From Coffea arabica (lineage: Eukaryota > Streptophyta > Magnoliopsida > Gentianales > Rubiaceae): DNA of 64,000 nt. The position numbers and the translations under genes are program-made. The notes beneath the pieces are model-generated. The model saw only the letters and a program-made list of their open reading frames with translations, was not told where the DNA came from and did not search any database. The number at the start of each line of letters is the position of its first letter. Position 1 is the stretch's first letter. Shown here in pieces: positions 22,190 through 34,205 of the stretch. Where the stretch lies: contig NC_092317.1 of NCBI RefSeq assembly GCF_036785885.1, positions 35,639,329 to 35,703,328 of the forward strand. The letters run 5' to 3'.

Positions 22190-23110
22190 AGGTTCTTCTG
22201 GTTTTGATTGGACTTGTCGATAGTATAACCTGATGAAAAAGCAGGGGCCTCTTGTCGATTACTGTGAATGGGTCTCTCGTAAACTTCAGGAAAATAAAAC
22301 TTGGCATTGTTATTGGGTGAACCTTTTGAGCTTACAATAGAAAGTTTATTAGAAATGATGTGTCAGAAGTGTCTTGGAATCTCATGACTTGGGAAGCTGC
22401 CCTGCTTGTGTTTCATTTCGTTTGAGGAAAGATTTCAGTATACTAAGCACTGGAGATAAAGCCTAATTTTTCTATTTCGCACAATTTGTGGTCTTACAAA
22501 CTGTCATAATGGATTTAACCGGCTAATAGTTGAGTCCTGGACTTCCACTCTGTTGCGTCATACCAATAGAAAGTTTTTGCCTAATGTTATATCAGAATCT
22601 TTGAGTTTTACATCTTAAGAAAATGAAATTTCCAAATAATTTTTGCTCTGTTATTTAAGCAACCATAGTTAATCATCCTGAAAACAGTTTTGTACTTGTA
22701 GCATGGCTCACATAATACTTCAAACTGATCTAGGTTCAATATGTTTCTATTGCTGATCAGAGGAAGAGAAGAAGTTCGTGACTTCAATGATTGTGCTTAG
22801 TTTGTACTTTGTAGTTCAATATGTTTCTGTAGTAAGAAGTTATTGGCCTGCTTTTGGTTGTTATTTACTTATTTTCTGATGTTGAACTTTGTGACCGAGA
22901 ATGTTGAACTTGTATGAAGTGCTGGGCATTTAAATTCTAGACTTTTATGTGGCATGTATTTCTAAATTTATGATTGTATTTAGTGAAAAATTTGTAGGCC
23001 TTTTTCGATTATGATCATGTGAAAAATTATGGTCAATTGTTGCCATGAATTGTAGGCTATTATTATGCTAATAATTTGGTTAGGAATAAGTTGATGAAAT
23101 GATGTTTTTG
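22190..23110. other. Interior of the hAT element, right part; no gene recognised
   Basis: This belongs to the hAT element after the nested LTR. It has moderate AT content and short frames only. The style (for example GAAGAGAAGAAGTTCGTGAC near 22,765) resembles gene 3' UTR or intron sequence, so it may be captured host DNA, but I find no recognisable coding part. Confidence 0.4.
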
Positions 23111-23501
23111 TTAGATTAATTTCCAAAAATTTGAGTTAACGAGCTGCTTATAAGTCAAAAATTCGAGCTGCTCGCGAGCCAGAAATCGAGTTTCAACTCG
23201 CGAGCCTTATCGAGTCGAGCTCGAGCCTAGCGTTTTTTAGTCGAGCCGAGCTCGAGCTCAATTCTCTAGTCTCGTCGAGCTCACATATTTTTAAGTCGAG
23301 CTCAACTCGATAAGTCCAAAACTCGACTCGACTCGGCTCGTTTGCAGCCCTAATTTGAAGGAGTGGTCTTTTATAGAAAAGGTTGAGTGGGTTTGTATCT
23401 ATCGAATTCAAAGCTCCTATAGGGAGGAGCTAAGCTCTAGTTTTGAAACTAGAGAGAAACTCTTAACTAATGAACCTAATAAGAGAGGTCCGGTTAGTGC
23501 T

Positions 23502-23994
23502 TGACATATGGGAAAGTTTGGAAAAGGGGAAAGCGAGAAATGGAATTATGGTTGCCAATTTTTCATGTGTTATAAACGTTTATAAACTAGTTCTAATCTT
23601 TCAATGGTTTCTAGAGTTTTTAAATTTTGGTAGATTAATTAAAATAAGAGAACTACTATGAAAATCGAATTTGGAGTTAGTCACAAGTTTTGCTTCAATA
23701 TGGTCTGCTATGGAAAAAGAGAGCAGAGGATGACTGTAAGGAAATAGTTTTTCCGACTAATATATGCTGAGAGAGAACAACCTTATGCTTACCTACACAC
23801 CTTCTTCTTCACTATTATCTAGCAATCTACAAGTGAAATGGTGTGAAAATTAAGTCTTCATGATCCTCTTGTTCTCTGCAATAATTCTAATAGTCTCATT
23901 TTTCTTCTTTTTGGTTTTTTGCTTTGATTTGTGTTCTCCCTTAAAAAATTATGACTCTTTTTAGGGCTTTTGCTATGGTTTTGTTGCTATTGGT
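23502..23994. other. Intergenic sequence, no gene seen
   Basis: This lies right of the proposed LINE-1a 5' end and contains no recognisable frame. If the LINE assignment is right, it was originally directly upstream of the TrpRS gene and may hold its displaced distal promoter. The 20-bp palindrome CTCTAGTTTTGAAACTAGAG just to the left (23436-23455) lies in the LINE 5' UTR by this reading. Confidence 0.35.
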
Positions 23995-25463
23995 TGTCAC
24001 GCCCCAAATTTGCCATGATTTGGAACGAACATGCCACGAAATTTAGGCAGCAACTTCCTAACTATCTTGCCTTTACTATCCATAACATTCCACAGATTTT
24101 CCATAAAATTTGAACTTTTATAAGTTAACATATATCTATCATCAATCATAACAATAAAGATTCAAATCTGACTGAACAATAAGGATTCAAATCTGACTGG
24201 ACAAACACCTCTTATTACATCAATAAGAATGATAACCATAGCTAACAAACTATTCTATAATAGGGATTCAACTTCATCAACTTCCTGCAACATACGAACT
24301 AGTCATTATCCTCCTCCATGTATACTAACTCATATTTTTCATTACCAGCTACAAAATTTTAGGAGTAGAATGAGCATACACATGCCCAACAAGTAAACCA
24401 CCCTATCCTTGTCGAATTATGAGTTTTCATATATAAATATATATGTGTGTCTGTGTGTAATTGCACAATAATATTAGAAATTAGTACATTAAAATATGTC
24501 ATTCCATAATAGTAGTCATACAATACAATGTTCAACTATACAATTCATAATTCCATAACAATTCGATTTCCTTGATTAGGGGATCATGCATTCATCGATC
24601 TCTATGTACACAACTTAATGTTTACCCCAATTAAGGGATGGTCGACACAGTATAATGTCTAGTGTTTAACCCCTACTAGAAGGGTCAAACAATACAATAC
24701 AATAAGAATGTTGAATATAGTTATGGTTATAATCAAGATTGGTTCTTGTTAATTCACAATGCACCATTCAATACATAATACATATGCATTTAAACTATAC
24801 GGTTCAAAAGTATCATTCAAATCAACACATATGATTTGGATTTCATATACTAAAATAGCATTTAACATTCATAAAAGTATTGGTTCCAAAACACTATCAT
24901 TTAGAAACCCAAATTAACTTTCCCAACCATGTGAAGTCATATCGAACTTGTGCCCCAACCATTACACCTATACCATACTTAGGAAGAATTTTCCAGATTA
25001 GACCATAGTTCAGTGTTTTAGTTATAACTCAAAATGTATACTCTAGATTTACAAACAAAAGATACTTTCAGAAACTAGACTGAAAATTCCTTAAATTCTA
25101 TGAATAGAACTTTTCCAAAATCTTTAGCTTTCTGGTTCAAAAATCAGCATCAAAATCCAACTAGAGAACAGACATATAATTTGTCTGTTACTTTCTTTGA
25201 AAATTGTAACTATCATGACCAATTCAATTAAAGATTTAAAGGTACATCTCATTCAACATCTTAACCTACCTTTTCACAAGTTTAAATTCATTAAAATTAA
25301 TTATCTTAATATACTCCATGAAATTCTAATTTGTGACTCAAATTCATTAAAAATCAATTCTCTTAACATACTCCATGAAATTCTAATATGTGATTCACAC
25401 AACTTACCCAGAAATTTTTCAGATTTAATGAGTCATATACTTTTCATGGAACCCATCTTAAAA
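23995..25463 (-). mobile_element. Possible LTR fragment (minus strand end at 23995)
   Basis: The plus-strand sequence TGTCACGCCCCAAATTTGCC at 23995 resembles the reverse complement of a gypsy LTR end (...GGGGCGTGACA). The following 1.4 kb is AT-rich and has no coding domain; it holds repeated CAATACAATACAATA and a 50-bp imperfect repeat (CATACTCCATGAAATTCTAAT, near 25,310 and 25,368). I found no opposite end or target-site duplication, so this is tentative. Confidence 0.3.
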
Positions 25464-26873
25464 TACTACGAAAAAAATCAGTTTTTGCCATGCATCCAAT
25501 ACGTGATATAAAGTACCTTAAACTGTGGAAAATAGTATTTTCCATAGATTTGCAACGGTTTTGGAGGCATCTTGTATATAGCCATCATAAATGCTTTGCA
25601 GCAGTTTTGGATCCGTGATAAATATTTTTTACCACGGAAAAATCACGGGTTTACATTCGTCATAAAAGAATTGTGATATATGTCATTGACTATTTACCAC
25701 AGTTTTGAACACGGTTCGAAACTATTACTAATACTTTTTGCAACAAATTGCAGTCATAGTTTGGAAAGCATTGAAAAAGGTCATTGTCATGGGCTAATTT
25801 CATTGTTTTGGTTCTGTGGAGAAAGGTTCTTATTAATCATCTTGATTTCCAATGTTGTTAAAAGAAATATCAAAAGATAAATGTTTAAGATCTATCACCA
25901 TAATTTACACAAGTAAAATAGCTAAAGTTTTTATTGAAAATCTCACAAATAAGTGCGTACAAGTTACCAAAAACATAGCATGTATTGCACGAAATTATGC
26001 CAATCCAAAGTGAATGCCATTTGAAGGCTAATACAATGGTCTAACCCTTTAGAAGAACATCTCTAGTACACTAACATTTTGGGACCACCCAACAAAGATT
26101 TCATGACTACAGATAACTTCCAAAAACATTTGAGAACGAATCAATTGGATGAAGTTTTTCACAGTCCCCATTTTGTTTAAGTGAGAATGAAAGAGTGGGA
26201 GAGCGTAGGCACTTAAGCATTTTTTGTTTGTGTACGTTTTCAAAATATTTGGGTTTCAAATTTCAATGGGCCATTTTTTCTTCCATTTGGTTTGAATAAA
26301 TTTTGACTTCACCAATTCCAAAATTTAAGTCATGAGTTATATGTACATGTGTGCCAATGTATATTATTTAGAGTAATCACCACTGAAAATTTTTATAATT
26401 AATCTATTTATTTTTTTATTTGTTCAGCCAATTCATCATAGACCTTCATACATAGCTCAATTAACAATTAGTTTACTTTCGTCTATATTTCAATGAACTA
26501 TATATATATTTGGTTCATTCAAGTGCAAAAAATTAACCATATTTATTAATATATTTATTGATTATTAGCTAGAACTAATTCAAAACTAGATTGAAATTAA
26601 TTATTGTACACCATATGAAAACTATTATTAAAGTAATTCCTTTAACCACATATCGAATAAACCATGATAAATATAAATTATTTACCACAATGATTAATCA
26701 ATCGTGGCAAATAGTAGCATAATTACCATGATTTATTGCTGTGACCAACAAAAGTGTGGTAAAAAGTTTTTTGACATCATGACTGCTAAAACCATGTCAA
26801 AAAGTCACTTTTACACATGAATTGAAAACTGTGCCAAAAGATAGTGTGGTAAATGCTCATTTTTTTTGTAGAG
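25464..26873. mobile_element. Non-autonomous CACTA-like element with degenerate ends
   Basis: The left end TACTACGAAAAAAATCAG and the right end, read in reverse complement as CTCTACAAAAAAAATGAGCA, form a terminal inverted repeat related to CACTACAAAAAAAATGAG. Subterminal regions repeat ACCACGGTTTTG, CCATGATAAAT and GTGGTAAA-type motifs in both orientations. It has no transposase. The 3-bp target-site duplication is not visible and the first base of each CACTA is mutated, so it is old. Confidence 0.6.
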
Positions 26874-26988
26874 TTTCATGTCCAAAATTTTTATATTACT
26901 CATATGCATATGATACTTTAATTATGTGGTTAGCTTTTATATAATCTTTCATAAAATTCATGATTTAAGCCTTTAAAGTTGCAACAGT

Positions 26989-27980
26989 ATGGCAAGTCCT
27001 GATGGTTTCTCGGCAATATTTGACCAGTCATGTTGGGATATAATTAGAAAGGATTTGTTGTTGACAGTTGAGGATTATTTCTTAGGGGGAATTCAACCTA
27101 AGGGGTTTATCAGTAGAATGTTAATTCTTATTCCGAAAAAGGCAGGAGCAACCAAATGGGTAGAATTTCGACCAATTAGCTTGTGCAACATCAGCTCTAA
27201 GATTCTCTCGAAAATCCTGGCAAATCAAATAAACAAGGTCCTCCCAGGGATTATCTCTCCCTTCCAGTCGGGCTTTGTACCACATAGACACATTGAGGAT
27301 AATATACTGCTAGTCCAGGAGATGTTGGGGGACGTTAATCGTAAACTAAAAGAGCCCAATTTAATTCTTAAGTTAGACATGGAAAAAGCCTATGATAAGT
27401 TGGATTGGTCCTTCTTAATGGTGATGCTGTGAGCTTTTGGCTTTGGAAGGTGGTTTATAGATCTGGTATTCCGTGTGTAGTCCAACAACTGGTTTTCAGT
27501 CTTAATTAACAGGGACCAGGCTGGTTTCTTCAAGTCGTATAGGGGGGTGCGGCAAGGTGACCCCTTTCGCCGGCACTATTTATTATAGTTGCGGAATTTT
27601 TGACACAGGGTATCCAACATTTGTTTACTGAGGGGAGACAGATGTATTATCAGACGGGGGGTGGATGGATTCCAATACTGTTTTTTGCTGACGATACTAT
27701 GATCTTTACAAGGTTGTCTAGGCATGGCTTGGAGAAACTAAAAGGATTTTTAGATCGCTATCAGCAAGTGTCGAGGCAAAGAATAAATGTTTCGAAAAGT
27801 ACTTTTCTTTGTTCTCATACCACCCTAGCATTAAATATTCATTTAGTGCAGTCGATCCTCAGTCTTAGTAGAGAGCAATTTCCTATTCGATATTTGGGGA
27901 CACCAGTATTCACAGGCCATTTGCGAAGGGTGTTGTTTGAAGGAATTCTAGATAAAATATGCTCGAGAATACAAGGATAA
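26989..27980 (+). pseudogene. LINE-2 reverse transcriptase domain
   Basis: The first frame (26989-27432) starts in the SPDGFSAIFDQSCWDII block and continues through MLILIPKKAGATKWVEFRPI, SLCNISSKILSKILANQI, SPFQSGFVPHRHIEDNIL and LKLDMEKAYDKLDW (first catalytic Asp). After a stop at 27430 and a frame change near the GVRQGDP block (27546-27563), 27600-27980 encodes ILFFADDTMIF with both catalytic aspartates, then INVSKSTFLCS and IRYLGTPVF. The gene is dead by a stop and frameshift but less decayed than LINE-1a. Confidence 0.9.
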
Positions 27981-28018
27981 AGTACTAGATTTCTGTCGCG
28001 GGAGGGGGGGAACTAATT

Positions 28019-28772
28019 TTGATTAAACATGTGTTAACTGGTATGCTAGTCTATTTACTCCAGGAATTAGCTCCTCCTAAATCATTCTTGACTTTGCTAG
28101 ACCGGGTGCTAAATGGTTTTTTGTGGGACACTATGCTTGGCGATAGAAGAACCCATTGTAGCGCTTGGCTAGGTTTGTGCTTCCCAGTAGAGGAGGGGGG
28201 TTTGGGCTTTAGAGACTTCTCCACTATGATAGATGCCTTTGGGATCAAGTTGTGGGTTAGATTGAGGGAAGGTAAGTCACTATGGGCCAATTTCATGTGC
28301 CAAAAATATTTTCCTCATTTCACATCGTCTATTGGTGGATGGGACCAAGGGGTCTTGCACATGGCGAAGGATTTGTGCAGTGTGAGAAATGGCAAAATGC
28401 CATTTTTTTGGAAGCTAGGGGAGGGAAAGATTGAGTTTTGAAGGGACAGGTGGGTTACGAATGAACCACTGATTGACCTTTGCAGGTTAAGTTTTATCCC
28501 CACTTCTTGGTAGCGGATTTTGCCCAAGATGTGGGTTGGAACATTGGGTTGCTAGAGGAATGGATACCCAAGCGTACGGTGGATGCAGTCTTGGAGTTAA
28601 CATTGCATTGAGATGACAAAGATGTTCTAATTTGAAACGCCTCCCCATTAGGGCATTTCTTTACGCATTCGGCTTATGAGCTAGTAAGAAAGAGAAAGGT
28701 GTCGTCGTTGGTTTTGGAATCAATTTGGAGCCCCCTGCTGCCTCTCAAAATCTCGTTCTTTGCATGGAGAAC
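28019..28772 (+). pseudogene. LINE-2 RT thumb / zf-RVT region, left part
   Basis: The frame 28019-28441 encodes LIKHVLTGMLVYLLQ-like, GGLGFRDFSTMIDAFGIKLW and PFFWKLGEGKIEF, the region between RT and zf-RVT in plant LINEs. Past a stop it continues as RDRWVTNEPLIDLC. Reading resumes near 28,630-28,772 with GHFFTHSAYELVRKRK and PLKISFFAWRT, the zf-RVT core, and breaks off at the gypsy target site AGAAC (28768-28772). Confidence 0.85.
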
Positions 28773-29262
28773 TGATGCGACCGCCAAAAACCAGATCCGA
28801 GCTGAGCTGTGGTAAGCCTGGTTGTCCGGGTGCTGCCGACCTGAGGGGACGAACCGAGCTACGGGGCCTGTAAAAAGAGAAACGGAGAGGGGACTAAGGT
28901 CCCCGGAATAGCTCCGACGGTCAAGTCAGTCTTGCCTCAGAGTAGAGTAATAGTAATAGATACTTGTGTGCGTACCTTGCGTAGTCTTGGTAGCGTGATA
29001 TATATAGGACCGGGTGAGTTGTAGTTTCCTTATGGGAGTCAAAGCCCCCTTAGGGTTCGGAGTCTTCCTAGGGTTTTATGCGGCAGCCCCTAAATGTTCG
29101 GAGACGGCGGCCCATCAAGCCCACCACAGGAGGCCCCTGACACGGCCGAGCTGGCTCCCTCATGCCGAGCTGGCCCGTGCCAGCCTCGAGAGATCTACCG
29201 CCGACCTGCTGCGTGCAGTATGCCGATCTGACACGTGTCATACGTGGATTTGCCCCACTACA
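28773..29262 (-). repeat. 3' LTR of the Tat element
   Basis: The LTR is 490 bp and starts TGATGCGACCGCC and ends CCCCACTACA on the plus strand, that is TGTAGTGGGG...CGGTCGCATCA in the sense direction. A TATATATA box lies at 28999-29006. It differs from the 5' LTR at seven positions by eye, all transitions. Confidence 0.97.
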
Positions 29263-29275
29263 CTAGCCCCCTTTG
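29263..29275 (-). other. Polypurine tract of the Tat element
   Basis: On the minus strand CAAAGGGGGCTAG lies directly before the 3' LTR start TGTAGTGGGG. Its position and G run are as expected for plus-strand DNA priming in LTR retrotransposons. Confidence 0.75.
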
Positions 29276-29533
29276 AGTCTAGAGTCACCGAGGAGTCGCG
29301 TGAGTCTGGACCAAATTTCGAAGCGTCAGGTCAGCCTGGGTTGGGACCCACGATCCCACGACCGGGCACCTTGTTCGGGTAACCACCACGCATGCTGTCA
29401 TAACCGTCACTTCAAGGGTCACGTCCTCCCATGATGACGGTTGTCAGTTCAAGCGTTTCCCCAGAATAACCGTCCTTCAGCAATAAATTCAAATTCTCGA
29501 CTCGGGACTTTTCGGCTTCCCGCCCTGGGGGCC

Positions 29534-29541
29534 TATAAATA
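29534..29541 (+). promoter_or_regulatory. TATA box of the antisense gene
   Basis: TATAAATA stands in GCCTATAAATAGGCCC, about 160 bp upstream of the ATG at 29702, on the strand opposite to gag-pol. The leader is CT-rich (29,565-29,700), as in many plant 5' UTRs. This suggests the antisense gene has its own promoter. Confidence 0.6.
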
Positions 29542-30627
29542 GGCCCTACCAAACGTCGCTTTCACGCTTCCCTTCTCATTCTCCTACTTTCCAAATTCTG
29601 TCAGCTCGCTCCTTGCTTAGAGAGTTCCTCCAAGAGTAGCGCCTCCTCCTAAGCACATATCAGCTCCTCCTTATTCACTAGTAAGTCTTCTTCTCCCTTT
29701 TATGTCTTCTTCGTCCACACACTCAGACATCACTAGCTCGGCACCTAAGCGTAGAGTAGCCCAACCTATACCCATAGAGATAATCACCTCCTCCACTAGT
29801 TCTTCTTCTTCCAGCTCGTCTGAATACCTTCCTTCCCCCATACCTTCTCCTGCTTTAGATATGGACCAACCCGACCAGCCAGTCCGGCCTGATGCTGGAG
29901 TTGCTGACCCAGGGATTCCCCTAGAAGTGACCCCAGCTCGGACTAGGGCGGGACCCTCCAGGGGGCCAGATATCGACTTCGGGGAAGTCGAGCTTATTCC
30001 CCCTCTGTTAGATCAGGGGAATGTCGACGAGCTGGTGGGGAGGTATGACATCCCCCCCAGTTCGAGGCTAGGGCTGCCCGACCAGGAGAGTACGCTTGCC
30101 GACCTCCTTCTGAGTTCGTGGCCATCTACAGGGATCAGCTCATAGCTGGTCTCCGTCTTCCCATCCCCCAATTCCTCTACCAAATTCTGACCTTTTGGGG
30201 GATTCGAATAACCCAGCTCGTTCCAAACGCCATTAGATCGATCCTAGGTTTCTTTATTATGTGCCGAGTCCTCGAAATTCCTTATTCCTTGGACCTCTTC
30301 AGGTCATTCTTCCAAATGAAGGTGAGCGGACCAGTTCATGGCTGGTTTTATTTTGCTCGCAGGGGCGTGGGAGAACTCCCAACCCGCGAGCTGTTCACGC
30401 ACACCCCTTCTTCCATTAAGGGCTGGAAAGCTCAGTTCTTCTATGTGAAGAACACGGGCTTTCCTCCCTTGACCTGGAGGGAGGAGACCCAAGTATCCGA
30501 CCCCATTCCTTCACATCTTCCTGCGGCCGAGCTAGACTGCCTGGTCAGCTCAGACGCCCGGTTATCGGTGAAGGAGTTTAGCAATGCCCAGCTCCGGTCG
30601 GCGGGGCTAATTCGAGCAGAGGTGAAC

Positions 30628-33600
30628 TGTAACATCCCGAATATTAGGAGGTTGTTTGTGAAGAAAATATTAAAGTGTATTTCTTTGGGTTGATTTAAAA
30701 CCTTATTTTGGTTTAAAAGACTAGAAACCCTAATATTGTAGCCAAAAACCCTAGTTTACTTGTGACTAACCGGTTTTCCTAAATGTCTCATATTTTAATT
30801 GAAACCCTAATTTTAATTACTGGAATTGGAAAATTCCTCACGTTTTCTTAAAAATTTCTTTTTATTTGAAGATTATCATTTATTAAAGCCCTACTATCCA
30901 ATTATTCCATGATAAGTGTAATTAAACCTAGAAAATAAGGTTTTACGCTTTGGTTTCAAGTTTGGAGTAAAATTAGGGTTTTCGCGATTTTTCGCCGGAT
31001 GAATTTTCGGTACAGAGTAAGGATTAAATTTGGAGATTAAAAGTGACTTTTAAGTGAAAAATAATATGTGAGTAGTAGCAGTAATATAAGGTTAGTGAAT
31101 GGGAAGTAAAAACCCTAGTACGTGAGTTTTTAAGAAAAACGGCGCGAACCGGCGGGTCCCGCGCACTACCGTTTGAACGCACCACTGGACCACCACTTTC
31201 TTGCACCACAAGCTTATTGATATTTGAGCCAAAATATCTTCTTATATTACAGCTAAGGGGACCGAAATTTGTGGCTTATAAGTAAGGGGAAGAAAGAGAA
31301 AAATTAGTGGCTAAGAATTGTCCAAGTGTTAGCCAAATTGTGGTCTTAATTAACTCTAACCTTCTTACTCCTTATAAGACAAAAATCAGCTTCATTTCTC
31401 TTCATTTTCTGCTGCCAAGAGCCGAGAGAGAGAGAGAGTAAGAATAAGAGAGGAAAAACAAAACTCTTCTCCATTTCTTCTTCAATCCACCAACAAAGTG
31501 AGAAATCAAACAAAAGAAACCGATTAATCTTGTCTTTGAGTGGTTAGTTAGTGTTTGGTGGTGAAAGTTTGGAAAAGGAAAGCTTGGGGCTGCTTTTAGA
31601 GACTTCTAACCAAGGTAAGAGAACTCATCTCTCTAAGTTTTGCTTTTGATTTTGTTAAATTAAGTTAGTAGTTTGATTATAGTGGTGGAATCATGGATGA
31701 TTAGCATGATTTAGAGGTTTTCCCCAATTTATTTGATGAACTAGGGGTTCTGATTTTCTGCTCAATGTGATGTATGATGTGTAAATGTTGTAATTAAGGT
31801 TATATAAGGTTGTTTAGTGGTGATTAGAACCAGAAATTTGAGGAAATTACACTTAGAGCTAAACATTCCAGATTTCTGGAAAATTTCCCAAGCATTCTGT
31901 CCGAAATTGTATCTATATGTTAGAGGCCGATTTGGCCTTTGATCAAATAAGGAAAGTTGTAGAGAATGGCATTTTATAGGTTCCTGTAAAATTTCAGCTC
32001 AATCGGAGCAACGGAGGTCGTGAAAAGTCCAAAATACCCCTACTGTTTTAAGAATTTCCCAGCAGTCCGTTTCTTCAGTTCAGTCCAGTTTATCACGATT
32101 TTTGACCAGGATCCATTCTGATTTAGCTCTGGGCCGAAACTTGAAAGTTGTAGTGTTCTGAAGTAGCTTTAAAATACCTCAAAGAACACCTGATTCGGAC
32201 TTGTGTACACTGAGTTATGACCATTACAGTGTTCTGCGTTTAAGCAGCCGACGAATTGGTTTCTGGTTTAGTAATTGGCGAATTTGACCAAGTTACATTA
32301 GAAACTGGACTTAGTGATATTCATGAACATTGTAGCCCTGAGTCTTAGCTTCGAAACGGCATAGGTTTCGCCTTAATCTGATTAGCGTAGCCTCGGATAA
32401 GTTATTTCCGCTTTTATACGTCAAATCTGTCTTTCGGCTATATGGAATTTCTGTTCTTGCTATTGATGCGAATCTTATTATTATGATATTGTGAGCCTAT
32501 GGAACGGCTCTTGACCTGAATTGCTTATATGTATGATGTTGGGTTGTGTTTGAGAAAAACAATGAAGCCTAAATGGCTGGAAATTAGGTAAACACAAAGG
32601 GCATGCTGCCCAAATTTACGCTCGAGGACTATATAAATACACTTGCGACTTGGGTCGAGTTGATATGAATAGTACTTGAACCATCTAGGGTACTTGAGTC
32701 TTCTTGTTCGAGGTATATAAGTAAGGACTTGGCCGAACTTGTACCCTTGAGAAATGAAATAATGATTGCTCAAAATACGTTTTCCCTTGTACTTTCGACT
32801 CACATGACCATTTCAAGTATAAATGTTACAAAGTTTTATCATTTAAAAAGTGAGCGAGTATCTCACGAGTATTCTCCAAGTGAATTTCAATTTCTTGATT
32901 CTTATTGAACGAAACGTCTAAGTTTCGAACTCTAGTCATGTTTCAAAGTTCTCAAATTGAGTTTTATCGCAGATTTGGACTCCGAACTCGGAGTATAACC
33001 TGAAAGTGACCAGTAGCACTATATCTTTTGGGTGAGTGCTTTCAAATACCGAATTGAACTTGATACTTGAACTTGATACGTGACCAATCTGATTACATGT
33101 TATATACGTGAATTGTAAAGGCAAGAGTGTACTTTATCGCACTTGCCCTTACGTGATATACTTGTTTATTGTTGCAATTGACTTGATATACTTGTTTATG
33201 ATGCGCGCACTTCCTGGAATTCCAGAAACCCTGTGGCGAGTTACTCTAGTCGAGCCGGCAAGGGCTTGGTCGATTGGGTAACGAACCCTGGGTCTCTTGT
33301 ATTGTCGAGTGGAGTGATATCTCCTCGACTAATCGGTATACTCGAGTATTACCACCCGTGTTCTTGAGGATTTTGGGCCCAGCTGGGGGTTGAACGGTGG
33401 ACGGAGAGTCGTTTAAGTGGTGTTCTACTGGATTGGTTACTTACTTGAAAGTTGACGGAGTGTCAACTACTACGGGATCAAGCTTCTAGTAATGTAATGG
33501 GAATTTGGCTCCTGAGAGTCATCCGTATCCTTATACTTTGGAGTAGTTATTGTTTATTGGATTATTGTTTCTTTTGAAAAATTTTCTACATTCGCTCATT

Positions 33601-34072
33601 TTAAGATTTCTACTTGACGTGTTACTGTTCACATTTATGAACAATTTATGCTCGTTACTTTGCTATATCGAAAACTCGTACTTATAAATAATGGTCAATT
33701 TGCTATTTGGAACCTCACTGGGCTTTTAGCTCATTCCACTCCATTTGTTTTCCTTTCAGGGGTACGAGCGAGGTGTGAGATATGTAAAGTCTAGCATAGA
33801 CTAGCTGTTTGATTTTGACTTGTACTCACGCTATTCCTCGGATGGAACATGTTGTATTTGGATTGTATTCGTTTTGATCTAGTTTGGTGTATTGAGACTT
33901 CGTACTTCGATTTCTATTAATGTAAATTATAAGCTTGAATTGGGAATGTTATTTATGGTTCATGAATGTGTGTACGTGACTCGATTGAGATAGTGAGTGA
34001 GTCCTGGCGAGAGCTGGGCAGGCGGTCCGCCGAACCCTTTGGTACGCCTTAGGGGGAGGTGGGGTCGTCACA
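30628..34072 (+). mobile_element. Solo LTR (copy B), Tekay-related, nested in the antisense gene
   Basis: It starts TGTAACATCCCGAATATT and ends GTGGGGTCGTCACA, with the 5-bp duplication TGAAC at 30623-30627 and 34073-34077. It is 3445 bp with no coding domain. It carries the family motifs GTGTACTTTATCGCACTTGC near 33,127, TTTGTTTTCCTTTCAGGGG near 33,746 and the tail from 33,999. It is younger than the Tat insertion it lies in. Confidence 0.92.
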
Positions 34073-34205
34073 TGAACGACCCTACGCCTGACCTCCGACC
34101 CCTTACCCCCGAGGAGCTATCAGCTTGTAATCCCTTGATCTTCTTTTTCTTCCTCCTCTTTCTTTTTTCTTTGCCACACGAACTGACTTCTTTCTTTGTT
34201 CTCAG

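Larger units (their letters stand above)
14651..23352. mobile_element. hAT-type DNA transposon, non-autonomous, split by a large LTR
   Basis: The left end starts TAGGGCTGCAAATGAATCGG and the right end finishes CTCGTTTGCAGCCCTA, a terminal inverted repeat. Next to each end are dense GAGTCGAGCTCGAG-type subterminal repeats (14680-14790 and 23120-23340), the hallmark of a common plant hAT family. The 8-bp target-site duplications are GTTTGAAG (14643-14650) and ATTTGAAG (23353-23360), 7 of 8 identical. Without the nested LTR (15381-22184 plus duplication) it is about 1.9 kb. I see no transposase; the interior at 14890-15180 is CT-rich and proline-codon-rich and may be captured sequence. Confidence 0.82.
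396..23489 (-). mobile_element. L1-type LINE (LINE-1a), split by two solo LTRs and a hAT element
   Basis: The pieces 396-3458, 8951-10873, 13862-14650 and 23361-23489 read in order on the minus strand as one LINE: 3' end with poly(A), RNase H, zf-RVT, RT, endonuclease, ORF1, then 5' UTR. Together they total about 5.9 kb, the usual size of a plant L1. The interruptions have exact 5-bp target-site duplications (AGTAC, TTACG) and a near-exact 8-bp one for hAT. Possible LINE target-site duplications are CCGGTTAGCACT at 385-396 and CCGGTTAGTGCT at 23490-23501 (10 of 12 match). The middle pieces are firm. The outer ends, especially the 5' end beyond the hAT, are inferred. Many stops and frameshifts make it dead. 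Confidence 0.6.

Noticed and set aside
24420..24470. ATATATAAATATATATGTGT tract as a promoter
   Set aside because: It is simple-sequence AT repeat with no gene downstream.
29014..29382. 122-residue frame in the Tat LTR, repeated at 41,788
   Set aside because: It lies in the LTR and the two copies simply reflect the two LTRs. No coding pattern is seen.
33997..34072. Peptide MSPGESWAGGPPNPL at the start of frames here and at 63,444
   Set aside because: It is the translation of the conserved LTR tail. It recurs because the LTR recurs, not because it is a protein domain.
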